Part shown: piece after piece, positions 1 to 8,338 of the stretch
How positions within the stretch are numbered: the stretch's first letter is position 1
Layout of the letters: each line of letters begins with the position of its first letter
From: Nostoc linckia z4
GTDB taxonomy: Bacteria > Cyanobacteriota > Cyanobacteriia > Cyanobacteriales > Nostocaceae
Reading direction: 5' to 3'
NCBI RefSeq assembly: GCF_002608075.1
Contig: NZ_LAHA01000010.1
Coordinates: 1 to 64,000 of the forward strand
DNA length: 64,000 bases
The notes under the pieces: model-generated
The model's input: only the letters and a program-made list of their open reading frames with translations
What the model was told of the DNA's origin: nothing
Database searches by the model: none
Position numbers and translations under genes: made by a program

Positions 1-457
1 ATACCGCGATGGGAGCTGAAAATGCTAAGGCGTTGTAGGGACGAATTCCTACTAGCCGAGCAATTTCAAATTGGCGCAACATGAAGCCAATCAAACCAAA
101 AGCTCCGTGCAACGCTACAAATGGCCACAACCCACCCAATTGGAACCAACGGGTAAGGTCGCCTTGGGCTTCTGGGCCCCACAACAGCAATAGTGAATGC
201 CCTAAGCTGTCTGCTGGGGTGGATACTGCCACTGTCAAGAAGTTACAGCCTTCCAAGTACGACGAGGCTAAACCGTGGGTGTACCAAGAGGTGACGAAGG
301 TTGTGCCTGTTAGCCAACCGCCTAGTGCTAGGTACGCACAGGGGAACAGTAGTAACCCTGACCAACCTACGAATACAAAGCGATCGCGCTTGAGCCAGTC
401 GTCTACTACGTCAAACCACCCTCTTGTACTTGGGGCGCGTCCAACTGCGATGGTCAT
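1..457 (-). CDS. psbD: Photosystem II D2 protein, N-terminal part (cut by window edge)
   Basis: Reading the minus strand from the ATG at 457-455 gives [20 protein letters not shown], the N-terminus of cyanobacterial D2. It continues through the [20 protein letters not shown] and [19 protein letters not shown] stretches and runs off the window after about 152 of roughly 350 residues. D2 is the thylakoid-membrane reaction-centre subunit that, with D1, binds the P680 chlorophylls, pheophytin and quinone QA. The visible part covers the stromal N-terminus and the first two membrane helices. A Shine-Dalgarno GGAG lies about 9 nt upstream of the ATG. The long plus-strand open frame over the same bases is an antisense shadow. 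Identification is by direct residue recognition and is very secure; psbC would be expected beyond the left edge. Confidence 0.97.
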   Translation of the reverse strand, partial: MTIAVGRAPSTRGWFDVVDDWLKRDRFVFVGWSGLLLFPCAYLALGGWLTGTTFVTSWYTHGLASSYLEGCNFLTVAVSTPADSLGHSLLLLWGPEAQGDLTRWFQLGGLWPFVALHGAFGLIGFMLRQFEIARLVGIRPYNALAFSAPIAV

Positions 458-464
458 TGAGCAA

Positions 465-504
465 ATCTCCAAATGTTATAAGTACAGGTTGTATCTGTAT
501 TATA
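465..504 (-). promoter_or_regulatory. psbD ribosome-binding site and probable -10 box
   Basis: On the minus strand GGAG (about 467-470) precedes the psbD start, and a perfect TATAAT hexamer lies at 499-504, about 42 nt upstream of the ATG. No good -35 hexamer is visible at the usual spacing, which is common for light-regulated cyanobacterial psb promoters. The -10 assignment is an inference from sequence only. Confidence 0.4.
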
Positions 505-885
505 GATAGCTATTCAGGAGCTTCTCTACAATGCAGAAAGTTAACCGAGTTGTTAACTTAGTTTACAATTTTTTACTAACCTTTAATCATATTAAGTGCA
601 AATCTCTAATTTTTCTAGATCTTTTGTCATAAAATTTAACTATTGATAGATATTACGGAGTGGAGAATAGGGCATAGGGCATAGGGCATAGGGGATGGGG
701 AGATGGGGAGATGGGGAGACAAGGGAGATAGGGAGGTAGGGGAGACAAGGGAGATGGGGAGATGGGGAGATGGGGAGAAGAGTTTTTTCCCCTTTACCCT
801 TTCCCCTTTACCCTTTCCCCTTTCCCCAAGAATCTGTCAGTGGACGTTAAAATAAGTGCTACAGTTAAATTTTGATTAATGCTAA
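505..885. repeat. Intergenic region with short tandem repeats between divergent psbD and UPF0367 genes
   Basis: This gene-free stretch holds AT-rich probable promoter DNA (505-655). A low-complexity block follows at about 665-830: GGGCATA repeats, GGGGAGAT repeats, then a C-rich arm of CCCTTTA/CCCTTTC units. The G-rich left arm and C-rich right arm could fold on each other. The same repeat families recur throughout the window. No coding potential beyond shadow frames was seen. Confidence 0.75.
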
Positions 886-1158
886 ATGTTTACCATCGAC
901 TTAAGCATCAGAAACACTGCTTTTCCGATCTCGGTACAACGTAAATCAGCCGAGGATGCTGAAGCTGTCTATCAGCTAATTTTGGCAGCTATGCGTTCTG
1001 GCAATCCTGACATAGTGGAGCTGAAGTGCGAGGGCAAAACAGAGAAGAAAATTGCTGTTCGTGCTAGTGAGATTTCTGGAGTGCAGATTGTTCAGAAAGA
1101 TGGTGTAACCACTGCTAGTGGTAGACCACCTGGCTTTTTTGCTCTCGCTGCTGAATAA
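886..1158 (+). CDS. UPF0367 family conserved cyanobacterial protein
   Basis: This 90-residue protein begins MFTIDLSIRNTAFPISVQRK and ends in the conserved SGRPPGFFALAAE tail, which I recognise as the UPF0367 family, small proteins nearly universal in cyanobacteria and of unknown function. It is soluble, with no signal peptide or membrane segment; the pattern of short beta-strand-like stretches (TIDLSI, IVELKC, KKIAVRA) suggests a compact domain. It lies only 13 nt upstream of the ABC ATPase gene, so the two are probably co-transcribed. The length matches the family. Biochemical function cannot be assigned. Confidence 0.9.
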   Translation: MFTIDLSIRNTAFPISVQRKSAEDAEAVYQLILAAMRSGNPDIVELKCEGKTEKKIAVRASEISGVQIVQKDGVTTASGRPPGFFALAAE

Positions 1159-1171
1159 ACAGGGTTGACAA

Positions 1172-1849
1172 ATGTCTCAACTGGGCATCGAGGTCAAGGA
1201 TTTAAACTTCAGTTGGCCTAATGGAGAGAAAGTAATCAAGTCTTGCTCTTTAGAAGTTCCTAAGGGTGAGTTTTGGATGCTTTTGGGTACAAACGGCAGT
1301 GGTAAATCAACTTTACTGAGGCTGGTGGCGGGGTTGTTATCTCCGAACTCTGGTGAAATTGGGGTTTTGCAACCTATTGGCTTTGTCTTCCAAAATCCCG
1401 ATCATCAACTGGTGATGCCAACAGTTGGTGCTGATGTGGCTTTTGGATTGGTGGAAGAAAAGTTGCCCCCCGCTGCTGTGAGAGTCAGGGTTGAAGAAGC
1501 GTTGGGGGCGGTAAATTTGCTGACTTTACAACGACGCCCAATATATGCACTTTCTGGAGGGCAAAAGCAGCGAGTCGCCATTGCTGGAGCCATCGCCCGC
1601 CGCTGTGAAGTCTTACTATTAGATGAACCCACTGCTTTGTTAGATCCTGATAGCCAGCTGGATTTAGTTGCTGGTGTTCGCCGTCTCGTCAAAAGTCGAG
1701 GGATCACGGCTTTATGGGTAACCCATCGATTAGATGAGCTAAATTATTGTGACGGTGCTTTTTTATTGGAAAAAGGTTCTGTTGTTGATAAGGGTGAAGC
1801 CCAACGCCTTAAGCAACGTCTGATGCAAATACACAGTGAAGCGTCTTGA
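1172..1849 (+). CDS. ECF/CbiO-type ABC transporter ATP-binding protein
   Basis: A 225-residue stand-alone ABC ATPase. Walker A GTNGSGKST is at residues 39-47, the Q-loop glutamine in FVFQNPDHQ at about 74, the LSGGQ signature at 127-131, Walker B VLLLDE with its catalytic Glu at about 152, and the switch histidine is in VTHRLDEL. The sequence FQNPDHQLVMPTVGADVAFGL is typical of EcfA/CbiO ATPases of energy-coupling-factor transporters (cobalt, nickel, biotin and other vitamins). No permease or substrate-binding gene is adjacent, so the substrate is unknown; cyanobacterial and chloroplast relatives also occur alone. It follows the UPF0367 gene at 13 nt, suggesting an operon. Confidence 0.88.
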   Translation: MSQLGIEVKDLNFSWPNGEKVIKSCSLEVPKGEFWMLLGTNGSGKSTLLRLVAGLLSPNSGEIGVLQPIGFVFQNPDHQLVMPTVGADVAFGLVEEKLPPAAVRVRVEEALGAVNLLTLQRRPIYALSGGQKQRVAIAGAIARRCEVLLLDEPTALLDPDSQLDLVAGVRRLVKSRGITALWVTHRLDELNYCDGAFLLEKGSVVDKGEAQRLKQRLMQIHSEAS

Positions 1850-1861
1850 TTAAGATTGGGA

Positions 1862-2048
1862 GTGTTGACTGGTGACTGGTGACTGGTTATAGGGCAAAGG
1901 GCAAAGGGCAAAGGGTATTGGGCATTGGGCATTGGGAAAAAAGTCCAGTGGCGGGGGGCAGAGGGGAAAAAACTCTTCTTTGCTGCCTCCCTATATCCCC
2001 TACCTCCCCATCTCCCCTATCTCCCCATCTCCCTTGTCTCCCTTTTCT
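1862..2048. repeat. Short tandem repeats downstream of the ABC ATPase gene
   Basis: TGACTGG units, then GGGCAAA and GGGCATT heptamers, are followed by a C-rich arm of CCCCATCT/CCCCTATCT units. The left (G-rich) and right (C-rich) arms are broadly complementary. Overlapping small open frames here are low-complexity artefacts. Confidence 0.8.
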
Positions 2049-2070
2049 CCAAACTCTCCAATCCCTTTTT

Positions 2071-2105
2071 ATAAAACGCGCCTTTTAAACAAAGGCGCGT
2101 TTTAT
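2071..2105. terminator. Perfect 15-bp inverted repeat, probable bidirectional terminator
   Basis: ATAAAACGCGCCTTT (2071-2085) and its exact reverse complement (2091-2105) are separated by a 5-nt loop. The stem is GC-rich in its upper part with A/T runs on both outer sides, so either strand would give a hairpin followed by U-rich sequence. It sits after the ABC ATPase gene and before the NYN gene. Confidence 0.7.
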
Positions 2106-2159
2106 GTTCTTACCTCTGTCTTAAGGTCAGTTTTATAAAGCTTGGGTGTTTTTTGTTTG

Positions 2160-2178
2160 ATGTAACATTATGTTACAT
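2160..2178. promoter_or_regulatory. 19-bp palindrome upstream of the NYN RNase gene
   Basis: ATGTAACAT-T-ATGTTACAT is a perfect 9-bp dyad with a single central base, 69 bp upstream of the ATG at 2248. Its form suits a dimeric repressor or activator site. It resembles but does not fit the NtcA consensus (GTA-N8-TAC), because the half-sites are separated by nine bases. The regulator is unknown. Confidence 0.4.
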
Positions 2179-2247
2179 ACAATGCATCAATTATTATAAA
2201 AATTATGAATGAATTTTGCTAACTCTAGAAAATTGTGATTAAAAACC

Positions 2248-2799
2248 ATGCCCCGTTCATTACTCCAAGCCGTTTTGTTAGTGGACGGCTACAATATAAT
2301 AGGCGCTTGGCCTTGCTTAAAAAAAACCCGTGATAGCGTTGGACTGGAGGCTGCACGTAACGAACTTGTGGAAGCAATGACTGGTTACAGTGCGTTTCAA
2401 GGTTATGCCACTCAAATAATTTTTGATGCCCAATATCAAAATAGCTCTAGTAATAAAGAAATTATTACAGAGCTTTTATCTGTTCACTACACTGATTTTG
2501 GGCAAACAGCAGACACTTATATAGAAAAATCTTGTGCGTCTTTTCGCCACCAAATAGCTCAATCTTTAATTTCTCGTGTGATTGTCGCCACATCAGATCG
2601 AGCGCAGCAGTTGATGGTGCAGGGGTACGGGGCTGAATGGTTATCTGCACAACAACTCTGTGGTGAGGTGGAAGCTACGGTTTGTCGGATGCGACAAAAG
2701 TATCATACACGCAAACAATCTAAGAGTAGATTTTTAGCCAATGCCATCGATGCCAAAGCGCGCCAGCGTCTGGCTGAATTACGAATGGGGCTACAGTAG
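2248..2799 (+). CDS. YacP-like NYN-domain ribonuclease
   Basis: A 183-residue protein containing LLVDGYNIIGAWP at the N-terminus (Asp13), then IIFDAQYQ and VIVATSDRAQQ, the order of conserved acidic residues in the NYN/PIN-like fold (DUF901, YacP family). The founding Bacillus member (Rae1) is a ribosome-associated endoribonuclease; other members act in RNA turnover. The basic C-terminal region (CRMRQKYHTRKQSKSRF) suits RNA binding. There is no signal peptide, so it should be cytoplasmic. The gene stands alone between a strong hairpin and a tRNA gene, with a palindromic operator-like site upstream. Family assignment is firm; the exact substrate is not known. Confidence 0.85.
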   Translation: MPRSLLQAVLLVDGYNIIGAWPCLKKTRDSVGLEAARNELVEAMTGYSAFQGYATQIIFDAQYQNSSSNKEIITELLSVHYTDFGQTADTYIEKSCASFRHQIAQSLISRVIVATSDRAQQLMVQGYGAEWLSAQQLCGEVEATVCRMRQKYHTRKQSKSRFLANAIDAKARQRLAELRMGLQ

Positions 2800-2942
2800 A
2801 TATTAGTTCGAGAAGTCTTAGCTTAGCTTCTAGAGTAGGTTTTGCCTGCAAAATTCTTTAATAAAGCATCTCCTCAAAAAAAGTTAGCTAAAGTACTTGC
2901 CAAATTTGATTGATTAGGTTTAAGATTATAAATCGTGAGCGT

Positions 2943-3014
<72 letters not shown>

Positions 3015-3191
3015 TTGAAAAAATAATAGGTAATAAATTCTAACAGCAAACCAATTCTTGAGTTGTAGTCTTGGATTGATGGATTCGTATATCCATACAT
3101 AGTGTGATAACTATTACTGGGAGGATCTCAATTTTAAAAAATTGGATGCTCCCAAAGGTTTTGCTATTAAGGCTGTGGTCTTATTGACACT

Positions 3192-3212
3192 CCCCGTCCT
3201 AAAGGAGCGGGG
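3192..3212 (-). ncRNA. Right-end hairpin, probable 3' scaffold of the TnpB guide (omega) RNA
   Basis: Just after the tnpB stop codon the minus strand reads CCCCGCTCCT-TT-AGGACGGGG, a stem with one bulged base. In characterised IS200/IS605 elements the omega RNA covers the tnpB 3' end and this right-end hairpin, and its guide is the roughly 16-20 nt immediately beyond the element. Here the guide would come from about 3165-3185. RNA ends were not determined; only the hairpin and its place are seen. Confidence 0.5.
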
Positions 3213-3222
3213 ATTCTGTAAT

Positions 3223-4407
3223 CTACCTCGTTACTTGCTCTAATAGGCTTTCACCTAAAAGAGTAGCGGCAACGAGTCCTACAGCGTTACTTCGGGATTG
3301 CCCATCCCTAGCAAGTCTAGCAAGATTTAAAATGTTAATTGCTGCGTTTTCATCCCTATGCAAATTACACCCACAACTACAAACATGGGTACGAGTTGAT
3401 AGGGATTTTTTCACAGTTGTGCCACAATTTGAACATTTTTGTGATGTGTAATGTGGAGCCACAGCAATAGCTACCTTACCAAATAACCCGGCAAAATACT
3501 CAATCCACTGCCTAAACAAATACCAGCTAGCGTCAGCAATTGACTTAGCCAAACAATGGTTTCTCAGTAAATTACGCACTTGCAGGTTTTCATAGGCTAC
3601 TAAGTCGTTAGACTTGCACACGTTACGCGCTATTTCAAGAGCGTGTTCATTCCGTTGCCTACTTATTCTCAAGTGCTTTCTAGCAAATATAGCTCTAGCT
3701 TTTTTACGTCCTGATGAACCTTTTTTCTTTTTGTAAATGCGTCTTTGAGCGTGTTTAACAGATTTTTCAACCTGTCTCAAAAACTTTGGATTAGATTCTT
3801 GATGTCCGTTGGAGTCAGTGTAAAAGCTCTCAATTCCAACGTCTAAACCGATTTCATTACCTGTCAATGGTTGAATGTCTGAAACCTCAACATTAATGCA
3901 CAATTGACAGTAATACCCATCAGCACGACGCACCAATCTAACACGTTTAATTGATTTTACTGGGTAAGTTTGAATATCCCACTTGCCCAGCAGTTTTAAC
4001 TCGCCTATACCTTTTTTATCAGTAATGGTTATTCGGCGTTTGGTTGGGTTTAGCTTCCAGCCTGATGTTTTGTACTCAACAGAGCGATTGTCATGCTGAA
4101 ATCTTGGATATCCTTTTTTACCTGATACATTCTTTTTGCAATTTTCGTAAAACCTTGATATTGCTAACCATGCTCTTTCGGCTGATGATTGTACTGCCAT
4201 TGAGTTTAAGTTAGCCACAAATTTAAACTCGTTGCGTAGTTCTGTTGAATATTTATTCAAAGCAAACCTATCAATTTTTACCTCTCTTGGTGCATCCATC
4301 CAATACCTCAAACATTTATTTCTAATGAATTGGGTAGTTTTAATGGCTTCATCAATGGCTAAATATTGAAGTTTTTTAGCTTTAACTTTGTACTCTAGAA
4401 CTAGCAA
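3223..4407 (-). CDS. tnpB: RNA-guided endonuclease TnpB (IS200/IS605 accessory protein)
   Basis: From a TTG start this encodes 394 residues with the TnpB order: N-terminal LEYKVKAKKLQYLAIDEAI helix region, wedge/REC core, then a RuvC nuclease. The catalytic acidic residues appear to be Asp in GLDVGIESFYTD, Glu in VAYENLQVRNL and Asp in HRDENAAINI. Between the last two sits a zinc ribbon (QKCSNCG ... CSCGC). All catalytic positions appear intact. The open frame reaches back to an ATG at 4503, but AAGGGGGTGAT, nearly the full 16S complement, lies 8 nt before the TTG at 4407, and homologues begin here, so I take 4407. TnpB is a DNA nuclease that helps its element persist by cutting the empty donor site. 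Confidence 0.85.
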   Translation of the reverse strand: MLVLEYKVKAKKLQYLAIDEAIKTTQFIRNKCLRYWMDAPREVKIDRFALNKYSTELRNEFKFVANLNSMAVQSSAERAWLAISRFYENCKKNVSGKKGYPRFQHDNRSVEYKTSGWKLNPTKRRITITDKKGIGELKLLGKWDIQTYPVKSIKRVRLVRRADGYYCQLCINVEVSDIQPLTGNEIGLDVGIESFYTDSNGHQESNPKFLRQVEKSVKHAQRRIYKKKKGSSGRKKARAIFARKHLRISRQRNEHALEIARNVCKSNDLVAYENLQVRNLLRNHCLAKSIADASWYLFRQWIEYFAGLFGKVAIAVAPHYTSQKCSNCGTTVKKSLSTRTHVCSCGCNLHRDENAAINILNLARLARDGQSRSNAVGLVAATLLGESLLEQVTR

Positions 4408-4587
4408 CTTTATCACCCCCTTGTTGTTTATAATAACGATATATTGAACAACAGCGTGATTGAAAACATGACTGAGGCGTAAACGCCTTAAAGCGGCTTT
4501 CATCCCTTGCCTAAAGTACGGAATACGGCGCTGTGCGCCTGTTCTTCAAGGGTTTTCAGCCTGCATTTTTATAAATTTTCCAAGTCT

Positions 4588-5436
4588 CTATAACTGAGTA
4601 GAGAGTTTTATTAAATTGTCTAACTCTTGCTGCATCTGACTAACAACTAATTCATAACATTCGTTGACATAGTGGCGATCGCAAGCTGCTTGCCGACCAT
4701 ACCGTTCAAATACAATGGCTGGACAAACCCGCGTGTATAATTTTACAGGAAAGGGAATGTTAGGCAAGGGGCCAATTGCTAATCCCCAAGGTAACCCTAG
4801 ATAAATGGGAAAAACTTCCGGGTCAATTCCCAGCAGCCAAGGCATTCCCCATTCATGGAGTTGCTGCACAATTTTGTAGCAGTCAGCAAGCACAATCAGG
4901 GTATCGTGGGCACCCCAAGAAATCACAGGTACAATTGGCACATTTTCCCGCAAGGCTAACTTGATAAATCCCTGGCGTCCAGAAAAATAAATTTTGTTAC
5001 GCAAATGATGAGGTCGAAAAACATCTTCTGCTCCCCCTGGGTACACTAGCACACTAGCTCCAGAGCGCAAGGCAGCGTAAGCCATTTTGGGATGAGCCAT
5101 AATTGCTCCAGCCTTGGCAACCAATTGGGCTAATGGGGGGCTAACTTCCCAGGCTTTGGGATGCATTAAACCATAAACTGGTCTTTCGACACCAAAGCGT
5201 CGGAACCAGTCGTACATCATCATTGTCATATCTGGAGCTGCCAGTCCTCCATTATGCGAACCGACAAACAAGACTTTTTCTTCAGGTCGAATATTTTCCC
5301 AGCCACTAGTTTGAACTCGGAAATAGTATTGATAGAAAAAGCCAAATAGAGGCATCAGAGATTCAATGAACTTTGGATCTCGCTCATCCAACGACCAACC
5401 GAGTTTTTTGTTGAAAAGATGTTGCTTTTTTGACAT
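4588..5436 (-). CDS. Lysophospholipid/diacylglycerol acyltransferase family protein
   Basis: A 282-residue protein of the PlsC-like acyltransferase superfamily. The acceptor-side motif is SHNGGLAAPDM (His with downstream Asp, the catalytic HX(n)D pair), followed by the VYPGGAEDVFRP motif that replaces the usual FPEGTRS and by FIKLALRENVPIVPVISWG. This HNG...PGGAEDVFR pattern is that of the DGAT2/phytyl-ester-synthase branch, whose cyanobacterial members make neutral lipids (acylated plastoquinol, triacylglycerol or phytyl esters), rather than of the 1-acyl-glycerol-3-phosphate branch. The protein probably sits at the membrane surface. It is transcribed away from ddl. The acceptor substrate cannot be read from the sequence. 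Confidence 0.75.
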   Translation of the reverse strand: MSKKQHLFNKKLGWSLDERDPKFIESLMPLFGFFYQYYFRVQTSGWENIRPEEKVLFVGSHNGGLAAPDMTMMMYDWFRRFGVERPVYGLMHPKAWEVSPPLAQLVAKAGAIMAHPKMAYAALRSGASVLVYPGGAEDVFRPHHLRNKIYFSGRQGFIKLALRENVPIVPVISWGAHDTLIVLADCYKIVQQLHEWGMPWLLGIDPEVFPIYLGLPWGLAIGPLPNIPFPVKLYTRVCPAIVFERYGRQAACDRHYVNECYELVVSQMQQELDNLIKLSTQL

Positions 5437-5670
5437 TTATGCATTTTAACAGTACTGGTAAAGATGAAATCATCTTTTACCGTGGCAGCAAAACTCCAAA
5501 ATTTTCGCCGCTTGAAAAGTAAATTAAACAACGTAGCGAATTTTGTAGCTACCGATCTATTTTCTCAGCGATCGCCACATTAGTCTTACCCACCAAAAGT
5601 TAAGGAAAAATATGGCAACTTTTGTTGGTTGTGATACGCTATCTGCTTGAGGAGTTTCGAGGTACTGAAA

Positions 5671-6771
5671 ATGACTAAGCTGCGGGTGGGGTTATTATTT
5701 GGCGGTCGTTCAGGAGAGCATGAAGTTTCGATCAACTCAGCACGGGCGATCGCTAAAGCCTTGAGTGCAGAGCAAAATACTAGTAAGTACGAAATATTGC
5801 CTTTTTACATCCAAAAAGATGGACGCACTCTGGCGGGGGAAGCACCCCAAAAGGTTTTAGGAAGCGGTATCCCGCTATTGGAATCCCAAGAATCAAGTTC
5901 TGGAGGACATCTGATATCCAACCCTCAAACCCAAACTCTCAACCAATGGCAATCACCCTCTCAAGTTGCGGAAGTGGATGTTTGGTTTCCCATTCTCCAC
6001 GGCCCCAACGGTGAAGACGGGACAATTCAAGGGTTACTCACCTTGATGCAAGTGCCTTTTGTGGGTTCTGGGGTGTTAGGTTCGGCCATGGGGATGGATA
6101 AAATTGCCATGAAAATGGCGTTTGAGCAGGCAGGACTACCGCAGGTGAAATACAAAGCCATAACTAGAGGGCAAGTTTGGTCTAATCCTTGTGTTTTTCC
6201 GAAATTATGTGATGAAATTGAGGCAACATTGGGTTACCCTGCTTTTGTCAAGCCTGCTAATTTAGGTTCATCGGTAGGTATTGCCAAAGTGCGATCGCGC
6301 CCTGAATTAGAAGCTGCTTTAGATAATGCCGCTAGTTATGACCGACGAATAATTGTAGAAGCTGGTGTGGTGGCAAGGGAAGTGGAATGTGCCGTTTTAG
6401 GTAATGACCAACCCCAAGCCTCTGTCGTTGGAGAGATTACATACGACAGCGATTTTTACGATTATGAAACAAAATATACTGATGGTAAAGCAGATTTACT
6501 GATACCAGCACGGATTCCAGATGCCATAACCCGTCAAATTCAAGACATGTCCTTGCAAGCTTTTGCAGCTGTTGATGCCGCAGGTTTGGCCAGGGTAGAT
6601 TTTTTCTACGTGGAAGCGACACAAGAAGTTTTAATTAACGAAATCAACACCTTACCAGGCTTCACTGCAACTAGTATGTATCCTCAACTGTGGGCACATA
6701 GTGGAGTTCCTTTTCCGGAATTAGTAGATCGATTAATTCAACTGGCCGTTGAAAGACATTCTCCGAACTGA
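5671..6771 (+). CDS. ddl: D-alanine--D-alanine ligase
   Basis: An ATP-grasp enzyme that joins two D-alanines for peptidoglycan precursors in the cytoplasm. Visible motifs are [17 protein letters not shown] at the N-terminus, [29 protein letters not shown] (ATP-grasp loop), [16 protein letters not shown] and the [17 protein letters not shown] metal/product-binding segment. About 366 residues is normal for the long cyanobacterial Ddl form. The frame opens at a TTG (5647), but I choose the ATG at 5671: CGAGG lies 9-13 nt upstream and family members begin at this point. A HIP1 octamer lies inside the gene near 5747. Confidence 0.95.
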   Translation: MTKLRVGLLFGGRSGEHEVSINSARAIAKALSAEQNTSKYEILPFYIQKDGRTLAGEAPQKVLGSGIPLLESQESSSGGHLISNPQTQTLNQWQSPSQVAEVDVWFPILHGPNGEDGTIQGLLTLMQVPFVGSGVLGSAMGMDKIAMKMAFEQAGLPQVKYKAITRGQVWSNPCVFPKLCDEIEATLGYPAFVKPANLGSSVGIAKVRSRPELEAALDNAASYDRRIIVEAGVVAREVECAVLGNDQPQASVVGEITYDSDFYDYETKYTDGKADLLIPARIPDAITRQIQDMSLQAFAAVDAAGLARVDFFYVEATQEVLINEINTLPGFTATSMYPQLWAHSGVPFPELVDRLIQLAVERHSPN

Positions 6772-6973
6772 CCACAAAAATCAGCAAACAAATTTCCAGA
6801 TTGTTCCAGAAAAAAGTAGCAGTCAATACAGAATTTAGGCAAAAGTTCGTTGCATTTGGTAACCTTTGTTTTACAAAAAAGTTACTCAAATCTGAACTTT
6901 TGTTACGGATACCTGATGTTTAACTCCTCCAGTACAATTTATTCACTAGAGGGGTACAAATCTGAAAGTAATC

Positions 6974-7627
6974 ATGGAAAAGAGTCAGAGTGTACAGCAC
7001 GAGCCAACCCAACTAATAGGGGCCACTCCAGAGCTGACAAACAGGAAATCGAAATTAAGAAAAAGCTCAAATGGTCTGATATATTTGGTTGCACATCATC
7101 CTTGGCTATTGTTAACTGGGTCTTTAGCTATGTTTCTGGGAAGTGGGGCCTTTGCCTTGTATAGCTTAACTAATCCTGGGCAGGTAACATCAGAAGAAAC
7201 AGAGGAAATTCCTCCAGTCATCGTAGAACAACCGATATATTCGCCTTCTGAGAATACTAATCCTACACCTTTATGGATGGTGGTTGCGATCGCCCTCAGT
7301 TGTGGTAGTGGTTGCTGGATTATTTTCCGAATGCTTAACCAAAAAGCACAACCACAAAAAGCCACAAAACAGGTCGAACGTCATCATGCACGCATAGCAG
7401 AAGCCCGCAACACAAGATTGGAACCGCGCCTTCCCAAAAACCAGCCAATTTTTGTGCCCCAGCCACAACTAATGCCTGTGATGCAGACAGTACCTAAAAC
7501 AAAGCATTTAGTGACAGTTCTACCACCAGAACACAGACACCACTTGAGTACGCGCAAAGAATCGTTGGCAGACTTGATGGATCTTCGTAAAGATAGCTCG
7601 TTGTCTGCGATTTTACGCCAGTATTAA
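6974..7627 (+). CDS. Hypothetical cyanobacterial membrane protein
   Basis: A 217-residue protein with two probable membrane helices: about residues 40-64 (YLVAHHPWLLLTGSLAMFLG) and 100-120 (PLWMVVAIALSCGSGCWIIF). The acidic, proline-rich loop between them (EETEEIPPVIVEQPIYSP) is probably extracytoplasmic. The C-terminal half is basic and proline/glutamine-rich and ends in a distinct block, ESLADLMDLRKDSSLSAILR, that looks like a conserved interaction motif. It follows ddl at 200 bp and precedes a strong terminator. In many cyanobacteria ddl neighbours the division gene ftsQ, so a cell-envelope role is conceivable, but I do not recognise a named family. Confidence 0.65.
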   Translation: MEKSQSVQHEPTQLIGATPELTNRKSKLRKSSNGLIYLVAHHPWLLLTGSLAMFLGSGAFALYSLTNPGQVTSEETEEIPPVIVEQPIYSPSENTNPTPLWMVVAIALSCGSGCWIIFRMLNQKAQPQKATKQVERHHARIAEARNTRLEPRLPKNQPIFVPQPQLMPVMQTVPKTKHLVTVLPPEHRHHLSTRKESLADLMDLRKDSSLSAILRQY

Positions 7628-7682
7628 AATACTGTAAGGTAAAAACCCGTCGAATTAATATTTTTTGTTAATTAAGGTGACT

Positions 7683-7724
7683 AAGATTCCTGATTTCTTT
7701 GAGAAGTCAGGAATCTTATTTTTT
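7683..7724 (+). terminator. Rho-independent terminator after the membrane-protein gene
   Basis: AAGATTCCTGA (7683-7693) pairs perfectly with TCAGGAATCTT (7707-7717) over a 13-nt loop and is followed by ATTTTTT. Confidence 0.85.
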
Positions 7725-8168
7725 AGGCTATGGCAATTCTCATTCTGGGGGGATGGGGAATAGAAATTTGGAAATTAGGTTTTGTTTTATAAATGCAAAT
7801 TGGTATCAGCAGTTGTGAAAAATAAATTATCTAGTTAAGAAAGGGAACAAGGAGCAGCAAAGGCATACAACGATTTCAGTCGTTGTTCTGACCTTCCAAG
7901 AGGGAATGTGTGAATTTGGCATTGGTATTATTTAGTAGTTTCACCTTTTTTAAAAAGTTAAAAACCTGCCAAAATGGCAACCGAATTGAAATTAAGCAAG
8001 CTAAATTATAGTAGATAAACGACTTCAAGGGTGTTGTTATCAGGGACTACCAAGCAAGCAAATGTTTTGGCAAAAAACATTATTTCTTAAGAGGTTAATA
8101 CAGAAAAAGCTGTTTCAAATAATTACGATAAAAGGATTTTTTGAGTAGAAAAATATCAATAATTAAGT
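7725..8168. other. Gene-free interval
   Basis: No credible reading frame. Small stem-loops are visible: ACAACGA/TCGTTGT at 7867-7886 and TGCCA/TGGCA at 7967-7979. Nothing else is assignable. Confidence 0.5.
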
Positions 8169-8196
8169 TTGACATTTGCTACAACAGGAATATTTA
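8169..8196 (+). promoter_or_regulatory. Probable promoter of the small RNA
   Basis: A perfect -35 TTGACA (8169-8174) is followed after 16 bp by TATTTA (8191-8196). Transcription would start near 8203. There is no open frame between here and the terminator at 8289-8338. Confidence 0.6.
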
Positions 8197-8202
8197 GTGT
8201 AT

Positions 8203-8338
8203 ATGGGCGTTGTTCTTGAAGTACACATTAGCCCCCAAATCGCAAGGAACGTTTGTATACATTCCTGTTCACTTCAGTAGCAAATGATAGAGTGGGAGTT
8301 GGAAAGCTAATTGATATGCTTCCTCCCACTCTCTTTTT
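8203..8338 (+). ncRNA. Candidate small non-coding RNA, about 135 nt
   Basis: The interval is bounded by a consensus-like promoter (TTGACA-16-TATTTA) and a textbook terminator, and contains no ORF. Inside, CGTTGTTCTTG near the 5' end can pair imperfectly with CAAGGAACG (about 8242-8250), leaving the unpaired AGCCCCCAAAT stretch in the loop; a C-rich single-stranded loop is a typical sRNA seed. Length and architecture resemble conserved cyanobacterial regulatory RNAs such as PsrR1 (about 131 nt), but I identify that only from memory of its size and style, not by alignment. Being an independent transcript is an inference. Confidence 0.6.
8289..8338 (+). terminator. Strong terminator hairpin of the small RNA
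   Basis: AGAGTGGGAG (8289-8298) pairs perfectly with CTCCCACTCT (8323-8332). The stem extends inward through GGAAAGC/GCTTCC with one bulged A and is followed by CTTTTTAT. Confidence 0.85.

Larger units (their letters stand above)
3186..4510 (-). mobile_element. TnpB-only IS200/IS605-type (IS1341-like) element
   Basis: The tnpB gene is bracketed by two unrelated hairpins rather than by terminal inverted repeats, as expected for single-strand-transposing IS200/IS605 elements. At the right end (low coordinates) the CCCCG...CGGGG stem lies at 3192-3212; at the left end AGGCG-TAAA-CGCCT lies at 4475-4488. There is no tnpA (Y1 transposase), so the element would depend on a transposase supplied in trans. 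Outer boundaries are approximate because IS605-type insertions leave no target duplication. Confidence 0.75.

Noticed and set aside
81-509. Plus-strand 142-codon open frame
   Set aside because: It is antisense to psbD, whose minus-strand translation is unmistakable D2; the plus frame has no family features.
1879-2138. Small frames rich in Pro/Ser downstream of the ABC ATPase
   Set aside because: Low-complexity translations of short tandem repeats; one also crosses the 2071-2105 terminator.
2160-2178. NtcA binding site
   Set aside because: Half-sites GTA and TAC are nine bases apart rather than eight; kept only as a generic palindrome.
4408-4503. N-terminal extension of TnpB from the ATG at 4503
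   Set aside because: It crosses the left-end hairpin of the element, lacks an SD and has no family similarity; the TTG at 4407 has an excellent SD.
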